Below are positions 12,506 to 25,090 of a stretch of DNA of 64,000 nt, piece after piece. Both the position numbers and the translations under genes were made by a program. The DNA is from Zeugodacus cucurbitae (Eukaryota; Arthropoda; Insecta; Diptera; Tephritidae): contig NC_071671.1 in assembly GCF_028554725.1 (NCBI RefSeq), forward strand, positions 55,570,501-55,634,500. The letters are read 5' to 3'. Every line of letters begins with the position of its first letter. The stretch's first letter is position 1. Under the pieces are notes generated by a model. It worked only from the letters and a program-made list of their open reading frames with translations. It made no database searches and was not told the DNA's origin.

Positions 12506-13487
12506 ACTGTTTTTTAACTGTTTTACTGTATACAATTTTGGTCATTTTAAAGACAATTCGTTTACATTTTGTCAACATATTTTGATATCATTTTTTTTTA
12601 TTTTTGGCATATGGGGGGAACCAGTGACGTAACTGGCGAAACCACTTTCTTCACATGTCTCAAAGGTAACTGTTCAGAAAACTATTTTTGAAAACGGTGG
12701 CGGTTTTTTGTGTTACATAAAATTAATTCCATGATATGTGATTGTTGTTGTTGTATGTGAATTCGGCCTTTGGCCAGATAAAAATCCATAAATGGCAAAT
12801 TATTACAAAGACCCGACTGAAAAAGTCGTTTTCATGTAATAACTAATTCCAAACAGACAGTCGAGTTTAAATGATATGAAACTTAATAATTGTTTTTGTA
12901 ATATTTTTATTTTAAAATTGTAATTTAAATCATTAATTATTTTTTATAAACTTGGCAATATCCAGTTCGCAGCATTATATGAAAACTGCATATGGCGCCC
13001 TCTGTGTGTCAGAAAGCGAAGCAGCAATTTATTTAAGTTAACACAATTAAGTAAAGACACTATTAGTAAAGTTCACAACCGCAACTAAATGTGAGAGACA
13101 ATGTACAGTAATTTTCAAACTGTTGAATTCACATATGTGCCATACATTTTGAATATCACTGAAAGCAGATGCGATTAACCCGCTGCCGCCCAGGAAATAA
13201 ATAGTATATAATATATTATATTAAATGATTCTTCTTGCAAGAAAACAAGAAAATAATACTGTGTACGAAATAAAAAGTTTTAAATTTGTAGAGTTGAGGA
13301 ATAAAATTGTTGGTTTCCCACATAAGCTGTTTAGCGAACTTTCCATCATTTTAAGTAACACGCTATTGAAAATAATATTTTTTCAATCAAATATAATATG
13401 ACAAATTTGTAGAGCAAAAGAGCTCCCTAGACCCGTCTTTATCTTTCTATTTCATATATTAAATTTAGATAAAGGATATGATAAATA
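12506..13487. other. AT-rich spacer
   Basis: No recognisable gene. There is a short GTTGTTGTTGT run near 12743 and otherwise AT-rich sequence. Confidence 0.4.
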
Positions 13488-13911
13488 CAGTGGAACTCGA
13501 ACTTCTATAACTCGAAGATCTCCATAACTCGAACACTTGAATTGGCAATTGATCTCAAATTTCATATAAATCTCCTTCCATAAATCGAAGTTTTTGGTCA
13601 GGGCATAATAAAAAATTTAAAATTTTACTATCGACGCAGAATCTTATAAGGGTCCCTCTATATCGTACGAAGGCGAACAAAAAATATGATATTACACTTT
13701 TGGATTGCATAAATCATGTAACAAAGGCATGGGATACAATAGCAAATTACAACAAAGAAAAATGCAGAATACAAGTTTTAACGGATGTATATAAAACCTT
13801 ATGCGAAGTAAATGACTAAAACTGTGAGTAAATCTATATGTTTTAATAAAAATTCTATAACTCGAAGTCTTTTCGTGGATCGTGGTGATTCGAGTTAGAG
13901 AAGTTCCACTG
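13488..13911 (+). mobile_element. pogo-like miniature element, copy 1
   Basis: The ends are CAGTGGAACTCGAACTTC and, inverted, GAGTTAGAGAAGTTCCACTG, flanked by TA on both sides (13486-13487 and 13912-13913). CAGTGGAAC plus repeated ATAACTCGAA is typical of pogo/Tigger-group TIRs. Inside, about 13650-13780 (+) keeps a degraded frame reading YDITLLDCINHVTKAWDTI, which resembles the C-terminal part of pogo-type DDE transposases. It is therefore an internally deleted, non-autonomous copy. Confidence 0.7.
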
Positions 13912-14535
13912 TATTAAAGATAGGATAAATAAGTTGTTGTGTGTTTAAAGAGAGACGGATTGGAAGGATTTTGATTTGATTTCTTTATAGCATTTCGTAT
14001 ATTAGTTATTTTCGACTGCATCTTAGAAGATCATTCTGCGGATCTAATTTCACAACCTAAGTCCATAATGGGTCACATTTCCGTTTCCAACTGATTTTTC
14101 GTAGTTGGGCTATCAGGATATCATTATCATTTTCTTAACCTTTAGAGACGAGTAATCAAATAAATAATGTAAAATTGAGACAACCGTTTCGTTATCCAAC
14201 AATAAAATCATACTGTAGTCAAAGTGACTAAACGAGAGAAAAAGTTAGTTACAGTTAATCCTTTCTTCTGTAACATTGTAATTAATAACAGAAGTACTAT
14301 CAATTCTTCATTAAATGTGATTCGTTGTGATAAAATCTAACCACATGCACGATTTGTAATTTTTCACTTTTAATTTTCCGCTTTTTTTCCTGACTTCATT
14401 TTTCATTCCTTCACACATACACACCCCCAAGGCAATGGATGTCCTTGGAGACAGCGCTAAAATCACATCCTTCTAGAACAACTATAAAAACACTATGAAA
14501 TCATTAATATAAATATTGCTTTTGTATTTTATAAG

Positions 14536-14664
14536 CGATTTGCATGTGCCACCAACATGCGCAACACATCCATCAACATCAGAGACAGCAACTCCTCCAT
14601 GGAGGCGCTTCGAAGTGATAGCGCCAGCAAACGGCTGGTCAGTGACAACAATACTATTGGATAG
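14536..14664 (+). CDS. Candidate terminal coding exon, unknown gene
   Basis: After a good fly-type acceptor (TTTTGTATTTTATAAG, AG at 14534-14535) the sequence reads in one frame RFACATNMRNTSINIRDSN, continuing SSMEALRSDSASKRLVSDNN, and stops with TAG at 14662-14664. Codons are GC-richer at the third position than the surroundings (GAC AGC AAC TCC TCC ATG GAG GCG), which is rare in this window. An AATAAA sits at 14667-14672, just past the stop. An internal ATG at 14557 would give a 35-residue frame. I do not recognise the protein. Polar, Ser/Asn/Arg-rich composition suggests a C-terminal tail. Whether it belongs to a spliced gene upstream is inferred, not shown. Confidence 0.4.
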   Translation, partial: RFACATNMRNTSINIRDSNSSMEALRSDSASKRLVSDNNTIG

Positions 14665-16933
14665 AGAATAAATTTGCATATATTGTTGTATATTTATTAT
14701 TATTTGTGGGTGTGTGTGTATTGTTCTTGTAGAAGTCAACTACTCGCACGCTCTTGGTAAAGACTTACGTAATCCCAGGGAGTTTCGCGATTCATTTATT
14801 TATGTATTTCGCATAAAAAACGAGGCATTCACTGTTTCACTCTTAGGACCAAACCCAATACCGGCATTTTTCGCATTTCTAGGCGTGGTTACGCGCAACT
14901 TCTCTGATATCGTGTCTTCAGTGTGTTAGTAGTAGTCTGGGTCTGTGTGTCACGCGTTGGCAATTTAATTAAAAGCGGAAGAAACTGAAATGTAGGTGTG
15001 CAGCTTTGTCACTACTTCTTCTCTTATATTTTTGCCAATTAACCAAATAGCCGCTGACTTCCTAATCTAATAACCTTACTTGCTTACTTCATACGCCAGC
15101 TAACTACTTTACCTATTTTATAGTTTTTCCATATATTTATGCATAAACGTATCACTACTCTGCGGTCATTTAGCAGATAGTTTAGAAGTCATTCACTTTT
15201 GTCCTCTTCCAGCACACCTGCTGCGCACAACACACCCTCCGTCAGCTGACTACTCACGCGCCCTTGTCATCTGTGACTCAGTTGTTCAGTTAGTTGTTGA
15301 ATAAATCAGTGAGTTGCAGTATAAATCTAAACAATGTTTTGAGAAATTTATTACCCTAACTCTTCAGTGATTTATTTATTTGCCAGTTTTTAAGTATTTT
15401 CGCAAAATCCAACAAGTATAGAGTACAGTAAAATTTGTATCGCTTTCAACTGTTTTAGCTATTCTTAATTAGAAGGTGTAGGCGTTCCGACTTACAGTAG
15501 CGATGCCGTTAAAATACTGTTATATGTTCTAATTACTATTTAAAAACACTTTTAAATATATTTTAATTTGACATTCAAATGTTTTCAGAAACATATACCA
15601 TTAACTATTTTTTATAAAATATGCACGAACAGTTCTCCCATTTGTCTAATGTTATTATTTATATCTACAGTTGAAATCAAAGTCAAAGTCTATTATTCTG
15701 ACTTGGCACCAAAATGTTATATATTTTTTATCTAATTTAGAGCAAATCCAAGCGAGGTTTACTTAGATATCTTCTCGGCATTCTAAGGAGCTGATATACC
15801 GATAGAGTTAATGTAATCCTTTGGATCTCCATATAAAAATCTGAAAAATTATTTTATTGAAGAATTTTATCGTCATCTGAAGAAGAGATATGCCTGCATA
15901 CTAAAGAGCTACGTGTCACCTAGCCAGCTCAATAATTGAGCTTGTCTAGATTTTAAATAGATTTAAGATTGTTAGGCTTTATAAAAGCAGATCCAATAAC
16001 TAAAGAAATGTTGAAAAAAAAATCTGAAATTTAGGTAAGGATTCCGATGCAAATATCTATCCCTACAATAGCTATTAATTAAATCATAAACACATATTAT
16101 TTTCTTGCGGAGATATTTTACTAGAAACCTCGTTTAAAATATAATAATGGAGAGACAAATATAACGATAAACGAGACAGAGTTTCCTTTCTGTTAGACTA
16201 GGAATTGCATATTCCAAACTGCATCTAATTCTTGTTTCAAACCACAATGAATATTCTGTAATTCTACAAAGGTTATTTTTTCCCAGTTCTGGTGATCAGT
16301 TAAAAATCTTTAATTTAAGAAAGTTGTGACAATAATATTCATGTGATAAAGAATTGGAAGCTTTCGTAATGTTTGCAAAATAAATGGGATTGGTATATGA
16401 GGTTTCTTGAATTAAAATTGAGATCCACATAGACTAATTTCGAGGAAATGGAATGGTTATATTGTTAGAATACTTTTTCGCAGACTTGAGTTTAAATAGG
16501 ATTAATAAATATTTCTGAAACTATTAGACTAATTGCTTCGCAAATTTTTCAAAAATCAGTCAATTGAATGTCAGAATTTTAATGAATGGTTCATGTTATA
16601 AATAAAGTATAAAAAATAGAACACAATTTTATTATTAACACTTATGATTAATACATATAAACTACATATTTATAAAATATTCAATAATAAAGTAAATAAT
16701 ATTCTATATATAATTAATGGGTAATAGGAAAATCATATAAATATCGCACGTACTGTTGCATCTAAGCACTTAAAATGATCAACATGTAACGGAACGTTCG
16801 CCCGTTACACCTTTAAACAGTAATGTCAATTATTTATTTATTTTATTTTGACAAGCTGTCAGTCGGAATGATGTGTCGCAAATAAAAATGACGGAATATG
16901 GGTTTTCAGAATGTTGAAACATATTTGGATTAA
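14665..16933. other. Spacer, upstream part less AT-rich
   Basis: From 14700 to about 15330 the sequence is mixed in composition, with TG runs and a TCAGTT initiator-like word near 15290. From about 15340 it becomes AT-rich with no gene. No exon could be supported. Confidence 0.35.
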
Positions 16934-17511
16934 AACAAAATAAAATAAAATGAAATAAAATAAAATAAAATAAAATAAAATAAAATAAAATAAAATAAAA
17001 TAAAATAAAATAAAATAAAATAAAATAAAATAAAATAAAATAAAATAAAATAAAATAAAATAAAATAAAATAAAATAAAATAAAATAAAATAAAATAAAA
17101 TAAAATAAAATAAAATAAAATAAAATAAAATAAAATAAAATAAAATAAAATAAAATAAAATAAAATAAAATAAAATAAAATAAAATAAAATAAAATAAAA
17201 TAAAATAAAATAAAATAAAATAAAATAAAATAAAATAAAATAAAATAAAATAAAATAAAATAAAATAAAATAATATAAAATAAATTAAAATAAAATAAAA
17301 TAAAATAAAATAAAATATATAAAATGAATATATAATATAAAATGAATATATAAAATAAAATAAAATAAAATAAAATAAAATAAAATAAGATAAAATAAAA
17401 TAAAATAAAATAAACTAAAATAAAATAAAATAAAATAAAATAAAAGAAAAGAAAATAAAATAAAATAAAATAAAATAAAATAAACTAAAATAACATAAAA
17501 CAAAATAAAAT
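16934..17511. repeat. (TAAAA)n pentanucleotide array
   Basis: An uninterrupted core of TAAAA units runs from about 16956 to 17270. It then continues with single-base variants (TAAAC, GAAAA, TAAGA) and one disturbed patch at about 17271-17350 containing two AAAATGAATATATAA units. The array is about 580 bp. The reading frame found on its minus strand is a by-product of the repeat. Confidence 0.95.
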
Positions 17512-19852
17512 CTTCTTTAAATAACTAATGATTTTGAAAGTCACTAATAATTACAAAAAAATTAAAAAGTATTAATTTTCAACTACTCGAAGGGTTAATT
17601 AACGGATAAAGAACGACGTAGAACTTTTTATTGGCCTCATAAGTTTCGTAAGTTTTGAGTTTCAAGTGGCATTCGAGTACTTAATGTAATTGTCTATCCA
17701 AGACACGCACTCTACGCACAAACAATCTGAGTTTGCATACATACGCTCATTTATATTTATAAATACATACAGATTCATGTTTGTATCCATGTACTTGTGT
17801 TCATAATTTAATTGCCAGAATTACTTTGACTGTGGCTAAAAGCATTGTGTGAAAAAAGTGTATAAATCACACGCTTTCGCAAAACTGACCAATTCATTCA
17901 CGGTGTGTATGTAGGAATGTGTGTTTGTGTGTATGTTAATCAATTAGCCACATCATCTACTCATGTTGCGAATTATCGACTCATTCCACTTGATACCCAC
18001 TGACATGACACCTTTTTCTCTACGCTTTTTCGGCATAAACAATGAGTTTTTAGCCTTATGAAGGTGTGTCTGTGTGTGTTCGTGTGTGTGTTTGCGCGCA
18101 TTTAACTTAATAATGGCAATATAAAATAAATTACAATATCATGTGCACGTGTAGATTAAAAATAAGCATTAATGCGCATACGATTTCAAACTCTCATATC
18201 GACATACATATAAACAATAGAACTCTGTTAAATTCTCGAAGATAAATTACACTGATATACATTTCAACTGTTTGGATGAGTCTTACAAATGAACATGTCT
18301 TTATAGTGCTCCGTACAGGTATTTTATATAGCCTCAAGCTAGTTTTCGTATGAATATTTCCTTATATGTGCAATTAAGCAGCTGTAAGTTTTTTCTAAAT
18401 CCACTGAATTCAAATAAAACTCTGCGATTTAGACATTTAGGTTTACATTTCCTCATTTGAGGAAAAAATTAAAAGTGAAGAGAAAACTAGTTTCGCTCAT
18501 CGGCTTTTTTGTTTTGGAAAATCTTTTAATTAAGAAATTTATTTATAGAATTTCCCAAAAACAAAATATTATTTTTATTAGAAGTAAGATATAACGGTAT
18601 ATCTGAAAATTATAGAGTTCTTTACAAAGAGAGAATTTTTTCTCATTTCGAACTGAAGAGAAGAGAGGGACAATTGACATATTGGGATACTCTCTGTGAC
18701 CTTCTCAGGAATGATGTATTGATGGTCAGAGGGCTACGATTTCGCTTTCAAATGATAAAATGAGCAGGAAGAAGATTGTTAAGTTGGACGTAATTAGAAG
18801 TAAGGGTCTGAGTAAAAATCAAACAATGTAATGATATGAATTGAATACTGAGAGAGAGCTTCAAAACTATGAGTCCCCCTAACTTCATCACAAAAACATG
18901 TTTATTTTTAGCACCATAAATTCATTTTTAATTCCCATTTTATTTCGGCATTTTACGATTTACATAAGCTGCCCATCACTTCAGCTGGAGATTTCAAAAA
19001 CACTTGCAATTGGTTTTCATGTTATTGTTCTTTAAGTTATTAAATCATACTCAGCAACTCAACGACTTTCAGGTTCTAAGTGCGAAAAGATTACTGAACA
19101 CACTTTTGATTCAGAATTATTTACATTATTCCGTTTTTTCTTCCATACACTTTGTTTTGTTCTTATGGAATTGTTTTCATTGTACCAAAAGCAAAAACAA
19201 TCACTTATTATGATTTTGCAATGATTTTCAACGATTTCTTAAAGTGTTTGTTGTTTGTGTTTTTTGTTTGTTTAATAATTTTCTTGTTTCTTTATACGGT
19301 GCTTTATGACTTTCAATTTAATCAAAAGTGGCAATTTTAATATCTTTGTTTTGTTTTATGGCGTTATATAGGAAAAAAATCATAATTATACAAATATGTA
19401 TTCTGAAGTGAAATCGCTATGATTTCATAGATGCTTAAGTCAACTTTGTATGATATGTTTATGTGATAAGTGTTATTACAAACTAGAATTCATTATGATT
19501 TTTGCCATTAAAATTTTATTATTATCAGCATAAAATCTTTTTTTTTTAATAATATCAGTAGATTACTTGCTGGATTTGTCGATTTCTCAGTGATAAAATG
19601 TATAGTATGGTTTTATATTCTAACAGCTGTACCACCACCAGTAACTGATCGTTCGAAACGTCCACTTTTTCTAAGTCACATACGTCCCATAGAAAGCACT
19701 GAATAAACTAAGGTCCTGTGAGAGAAGTAGCTGACCAGTCTAAAAATAGATATAACATACCCTTTTGGTGAGGATGGTTTTGAAACTCGTTCTATGAATC
19801 CGTCAGCCAATAGCCCATTTATCCTTGATACATCCTCAATAACATTAATATA
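17512..19852. other. AT-rich spacer
   Basis: TG-rich microsatellites lie around 17905-17935 and 18065-18095. No gene or element boundary was recognised. The segment just before 19853 has a short minus-strand frame with no ATG support. Confidence 0.4.
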
Positions 19853-21352
19853 GAACAAGCAAGAAAAGGCTAAGTTCGGGTGTAACCGAACATTTTGTAC
19901 TCTCGCAATTTATTGAAGAAATTTTATTAAGATAACACCCAAATTTACCTATAAATTCGGCACAAAGTTTAGTAGAATAACGAAAATCGTCCTATATAGT
20001 GTATGAAGGCTGAGGAAATTCCTGAACCGATTTCATTCATTTTCACCAGCAAGGTACACTATATCCAAGACTATACACTCACTTAATTTCGCTAAGATAC
20101 CTCACATATTAACATATTAACCAATACAGATATGCGGAATAAAGCCCACCGTATTTTTGAAAAGCCTATAATTAGGTATATGGGAGCTAGGAGATTTTAT
20201 TATCCGATTTTAATAATTTTTAGAACCGAGACACACTATTAGAATAAACAATTTCCTCTGAATTACATTAAATTATCAGAGAGATTTATCCATATTTTCG
20301 GTAAAAATTTACCCTTAGGCGAGGAGTTCAACATGTTCGATAACAAGGGCCTTGAAAAGTTATAGTCCGTTTTCGACAATTTTTTCTCAAGTGAAGGCAG
20401 AGATGATATGTACTATTTGTGTAAAGTTTTATTCCGCTATCTTCATTGGTTCCTTATGTATACATTATAAAGTGAAGGAATCAGATGGAATTCACAATTG
20501 AGTTATATGGGAAGTTGTCGTGGTTATGAACCAATTCCATCCATTTTTCACATGCGTCATCAGGGTTTCAAGAAAGTATTATATACCGAATTTCATTGAA
20601 ATCGGTCGAGTAGTTCCTGAGGTATGGTTTTTGACCTATAAGTGGGAGACGCCACGCCCATTTTACATTTTGTAAAAAAATCTGAGTGCAGCTTCTTTCT
20701 GCCATTTCTTCTGTAAAATTTAGTGTTTCTGACGTTTCTCGTTAATGAGTTAACCCACTTTTAGTCATTTTCAACCTAACCTTTGTATGGGAGGTGGGCG
20801 TGGTTATTATCCGATTTCTTTCCTTTTTGGACTGTATAAGGAAACGGCTAAAAGAAACGACGGCAGAAAGTTTGGTTTATATAGCTTTATTGGTTTGCGA
20901 GTTATATACAAAAAAACCTATTTGAGGGCGGGGTCACGTCCACTTTTCCAAAAAAATTACATCCAAATGTGCCCCTCCCTAATACGATCCTATGCTCCAA
21001 ATTTTATTTTCATAACTTTATTTATGGCTTAGTTATGACACTTTATAAGTTTTTGGTTTTCGCCATTTTGTGGGCGTGGCAATGGTCCGATTTTCCCATT
21101 TTCGAAAGGCACCTCCTCAGGGTGCCAAGGAATACATGTTCCAAGTTTCGTTAAGATATCTCAATTTTTACTCAAGTTATCCGTTGCACGGACAGACAGA
21201 CTTTCAGATTTTGACTCGTCTCGTCATACTGATCATTTTGATATACATATATAACCGTATATCTAACTCGTTTAGTTTTATGACTTACAAACAACCGTTA
21301 GGTGAACAAAACTATAATACTCTCTTAGCAACTTTTGTTGCTAGAGTATAAA
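19853..21352 (+). mobile_element. Helentron-like copy C, longest
   Basis: It has the full 5' end (GAACAAGCAAGAAAAGG, AGTTCGGGTGTAACCGAAC, GTACTCTCGCAA) and the 3' hairpin (CTCTTAGCAACTTTTGTTGCTAGAG) ending at 21352. At about 1.5 kb it is the longest copy here. It holds the internal blocks missing from copies D and F, including GGGAGGTGGGCGTGGTTATT and TGTGGGCGTGGCAATGG. The (GACA)n tract is contracted to a few units near 21190-21206. It has no intact gene. Confidence 0.75.
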
Positions 21353-23839
21353 AAAGTGTGGACCAGGACCCGAAATACGTTTTGATGATCGATTAGCGTT
21401 GAGCTGGAATTTCTCAAAAGTTCCCATACCATGTTTTTTCTAACCTCTTTTAAGCGACCACAATTTTTTTAACAGTTCTGGTTTCATCTGAGAAGCTATT
21501 TCGTTTCTGCTTCCAGGAAAACAATACTAACTCCGGATTTTGGAGCTCGCTGAAAGTACACCTTAACAAGAGTACACTTCATGGTATCATTTTAACAGAT
21601 TTTATTTGATATATATGTATATGATATAACCTAAGGTTCATGATGGAATCTGATAATGAAATATTCTGGATCTGTTAAATGATCCTCAAATATCTAAGTA
21701 AAATCGGACCTTAGGACCTTAAATGACGCAAGTTCATTTGAGTTATGTTGATACATTGACATTATACTATTCAAATATCGAATTCATTTTCCGAACCTTA
21801 AATCTTACGAACGCAATTGTTAAACGGAAGTCTAAACTTAAATAAGTAATGGTTTCTATCAGGATATGCATCCTTCAATATGACTATTTATCTGTTGAGC
21901 TGCTAGGTTAACAATCCGAATAAAAATTTGAGTTTGTTCCGACCTCGAATGTCTCGGGAACTGATGGTTATTTAGTTATTTAGCTATTTCAATTGAATTG
22001 AAGAAGGAAGTTCATGCCTATGTAGCACATCTCTGCTTTACCTCCATAAATATATTATCTAGAGTATAATCATTATCATCATTATAACATTGGCTTTAAG
22101 CACATGAACGTAACTTAACATTTATAATTCTGAGAAATGTCCAAGTTCCACCCTTCAACAGTTGATTGTTACCCACCTTTGAAGAGAATCCAAGTTTTTG
22201 TTTATGTCTAACAACGCATATCTTTCATCGCATGCTCTTCAAACACATAATTCATTACAAAACCCATAAAAATTAGCCGAAATTTATTACTTCTAGGTCT
22301 TTCAGGTACTTTTGTCTGAGATGTGAAAGTAGAAACAATGTCAAGGTCAACTCTTATTCGTAGCGGTTTTAACGCCGACGAAGGTAGTTCCGACAAAACG
22401 CATAAAACCGCATAAAAAATTGCAAAACTTTAGAGAAACATCAAAACACTTCCAACGACGCCAACGCACACCGGCAGCGTTACAGCCGCGACACTTGACA
22501 CGCCAATAAAAAAGCGAAGATATGAATAAATAGAGGCAAGTGTTAAATAGCGTAGCCGAAGATTGTTGAAAGCAAAAAGTAAAAGGCGAAGAAGGCGCGG
22601 AAGGTGGCGCACGGCATACAGCGGGTCATAAAAGATGTGTCAATCTAGCTGCCTAGATCTTACATACATATGTATATACCTTTTGAATTATTTATTTTAT
22701 TTTATTTTTGTTTCTTATTTCTCACCTCAAGCTTAGTTTTGTGCGCGAATATTGAAATGTTGTTGTTTTGCGGCATTTCCCACGATACTCGATCACAATG
22801 CAACAACACTTCAAATATAGACTAAGAAAGAGCATTTAATGTACGTCTAGCGAGTAGAGTAGTTGGGTGTAGTAAACAATAAGAATTTGCCAAACGAAAT
22901 ATGGTGAAGACAAGTTTGACAGCGACGCAATTGTCAAAACGCAACTGTCAAGGTGTGTGCGTAGATTTAATGATTCAGTTGTCATGAGTTACTCGTACTA
23001 GACACTGCAACGCCTGTGCATATCTGTACTCATATAGTGGAATGTTTGTCTGTCAGTGCTTATGGTTGTGTCAATGACAATGCCATTACTATGTTCAATA
23101 ACACTAACAAACAATTTAAACAATAGACAACGTTACATATAAAGCATGAGAAGATCGAGAAATGATAAAATTAAGAGATCATTGGGTCGCAGTGTAAACA
23201 AAAGAAAAAAACAATACATGTGATTATCGAATACGTGGTCCAAGATGAAGAGAGAACTTTATCTTATATTTTATGAGTGAGGGGAAAAATTTAATTAGTA
23301 GCGAACAAAATACTATTATTTCACAGAGTTAAAATGATGTCGTCATCAAGTTCGCAAAGTTCATAGCAGAAAATGTATTTCTTGTACTCAAAAAATACTA
23401 CCAGAGTGCGTTCTTAAGTATCGATGCTGATTCTATGATTATTCGATCATTCTTGCGATGCTGAAATTATAAATGTTAAGATTAGTATGAACACCAAAGC
23501 GGAATTGTGATCAGTGTTTCTTTAATTACATATCATTTGGATTGGTGTTAACCACAGCATTGTCATACAGGAAAAATAAAGGTTAGTTTTTCAACATTTT
23601 TTCTTTATTTTCATACTGGTTTCTCGATATCACGTGAGGATGATTAGTCCTGGATTTGAACTTGTTATGTTTCAAAGATATTTTGCTAAATTGTGATAGA
23701 TTCACTTGCCCTTTCATCTTCTCACATCGTCTCAAACAAAATACAGGTACTCATTTGGCTCCAATTGGCACAAAACTATATTCCAGTTGTCCTTTTTGTG
23801 ATTCACATTGGTTGAAGAGGAATAAGCAGCAAACAAGTA
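21353..23839. other. Spacer with one GC-richer island
   Basis: Mostly AT-rich unique-looking sequence. The part at 22370-22640 is rich in GCCG/CGAC words and has a 60-residue hydrophobic minus-strand frame whose ATG is at 22612. The composition fits a regulatory or untranslated segment. I cannot assign a gene. Confidence 0.35.
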
Positions 23840-24442
23840 AAGGGGTTTTCAAAAGGGACGCTACAAATGTACGACGCCATATTTTTTGCCGCTCTTTGGA
23901 CATTTTTCTTCAGTAAGGTTTGCGATTTCATCAAGGAAAAAATACGATCCAACAACTAGTCGAAATTGTTAAAATTTACTTCCGAAATTCGGAGTCTAGT
24001 CGAGTGAGTTCTGGCTGATGTGACTTCGCCAATAAGCAAAACATGCGTTATTGGTCAGGCAGCAGTCCACTCGTACTCCATGAATCCCCATTGCATCTCG
24101 AAAAAATTACGATTTAGTGTGCTTTATGGGCCGGCGGCGTCATTGATCCATACTTCTTCAGTGATGATCAAGATCGGCACGTTACTGCGAATGGGAATCG
24201 CAACCGCTCAATAATAACCGACTATTTTGGCCCCAATTGGATGATATGGACTTGAACAATATGTGATTGCAACAGGACGGCGCCACAAGCCATACAGCAA
24301 ATCTCCCCTTCGATTTATTGAAAACCAATTTTGGTGTACGTGTTATCTCACGAAATGGTTCAGTCAATTAGCCGCATCGGTCGTGAGATTAAAATTGTCT
24401 AGACTTTTGCAGTCGTGTCCGTGGAGTTATTGAAAAGCCCTT
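23840..24442 (+). pseudogene. Dead DD41D transposon, family 2, copy 1
   Basis: TIRs AAGGGGTTTTCAAAAGGGAC and, inverted, TTATTGAAAAGCCCTT are flanked by TA at 23838-23839 and 24443-24444. The remains read like a DD41D transposase. The N-terminal segment resembles TIQQ.VEI.K.Y, with the expected ATG changed to AAG near 23930. A middle segment near 24140-24230 matches the PYFF.DDQDRHV region. The second catalytic box QDGATSHTAN at about 24276-24305 follows an in-frame TGA. Everything between the RNGSVN motif and the 3' end is deleted, including the third catalytic Asp. It is not functional. Confidence 0.75.
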
Positions 24443-24597
24443 TATAAATTGTTATTGAGATTTTCTGCTTTAGAGCATGTTCTAGAAGTAATCGTAATAC
24501 ACAACAGCATATTGCTTTCGCTTAGATTAGTTTGCTTAGATGATAGTAGCATGATGGCTCTCTTTATGTAACAGAGGTTCCTTAATAAAAATAATTT
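24443..24597. other. Short spacer
   Basis: AT-rich sequence between two mobile elements, with no feature seen. Confidence 0.4.
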
Positions 24598-25090
24598 TTA
24601 TACTTTTTGCTAAGAGAGTATTATAGTTTTGTTCACATAACGGTTGTTTGTGAGTCATAAAACGAGTTACATAGATATAGGGTTATGTCTGTCTGTCCGT
24701 CCGTGAAACGGATAACTTGAGTAAAAATTTAGATATCTTGACGAAACTTAGCGCACATGTTCCTTGGCACATGTTTTCATGAGGGATGTTTTCTTGGGCA
24801 AAATCGGACCACTGTCACGCCCACAAAATGGCGAAAAACACATAAAGTGTCATAACTAAGCCATAAATAAAGCAATAAAAGTAAAATTTGGAACAAAGCA
24901 TCGTCCTAGTAAGGACCATATTTGAATGTAATTTTTTTCGGGAAGTGGGCGTGGCCCCACTGAACATGACGTGAACGTCATCTCATTCCTTCACTTTATA
25001 AGATATACATAGGGAACCAATGAAGTTAGTGAAATAATAGTTTACACAAATACTGTATATGATCAAATTGGGTCAAATCGCCTCTTGCCA
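24598..25090 (-). mobile_element. Helentron-like copy D, internally deleted
   Basis: It is the reverse orientation of copy A. The 3' end lies at the left with TACTTTTTGCTAAGAGAGTA, its hairpin partly lost, followed by AACGGTTGTTTGTGAG, the GTCTGTCCGTCC tract near 24688-24702, and CACGCCCACAAAATGGCG. Near 24960-24985 the sequence jumps from GTGGGCGTGGCCCC to the TTCCTTCACTTTATAA block that lies several hundred bases away in copy C. The 5' end is missing or unrecognisable. Confidence 0.65.

Noticed and set aside
17285..17503. 72-residue minus-strand frame made of Tyr-Phe-Ile-Leu repeats
   Set aside because: It is the translation of the (TAAAA)n array and has no independent support.
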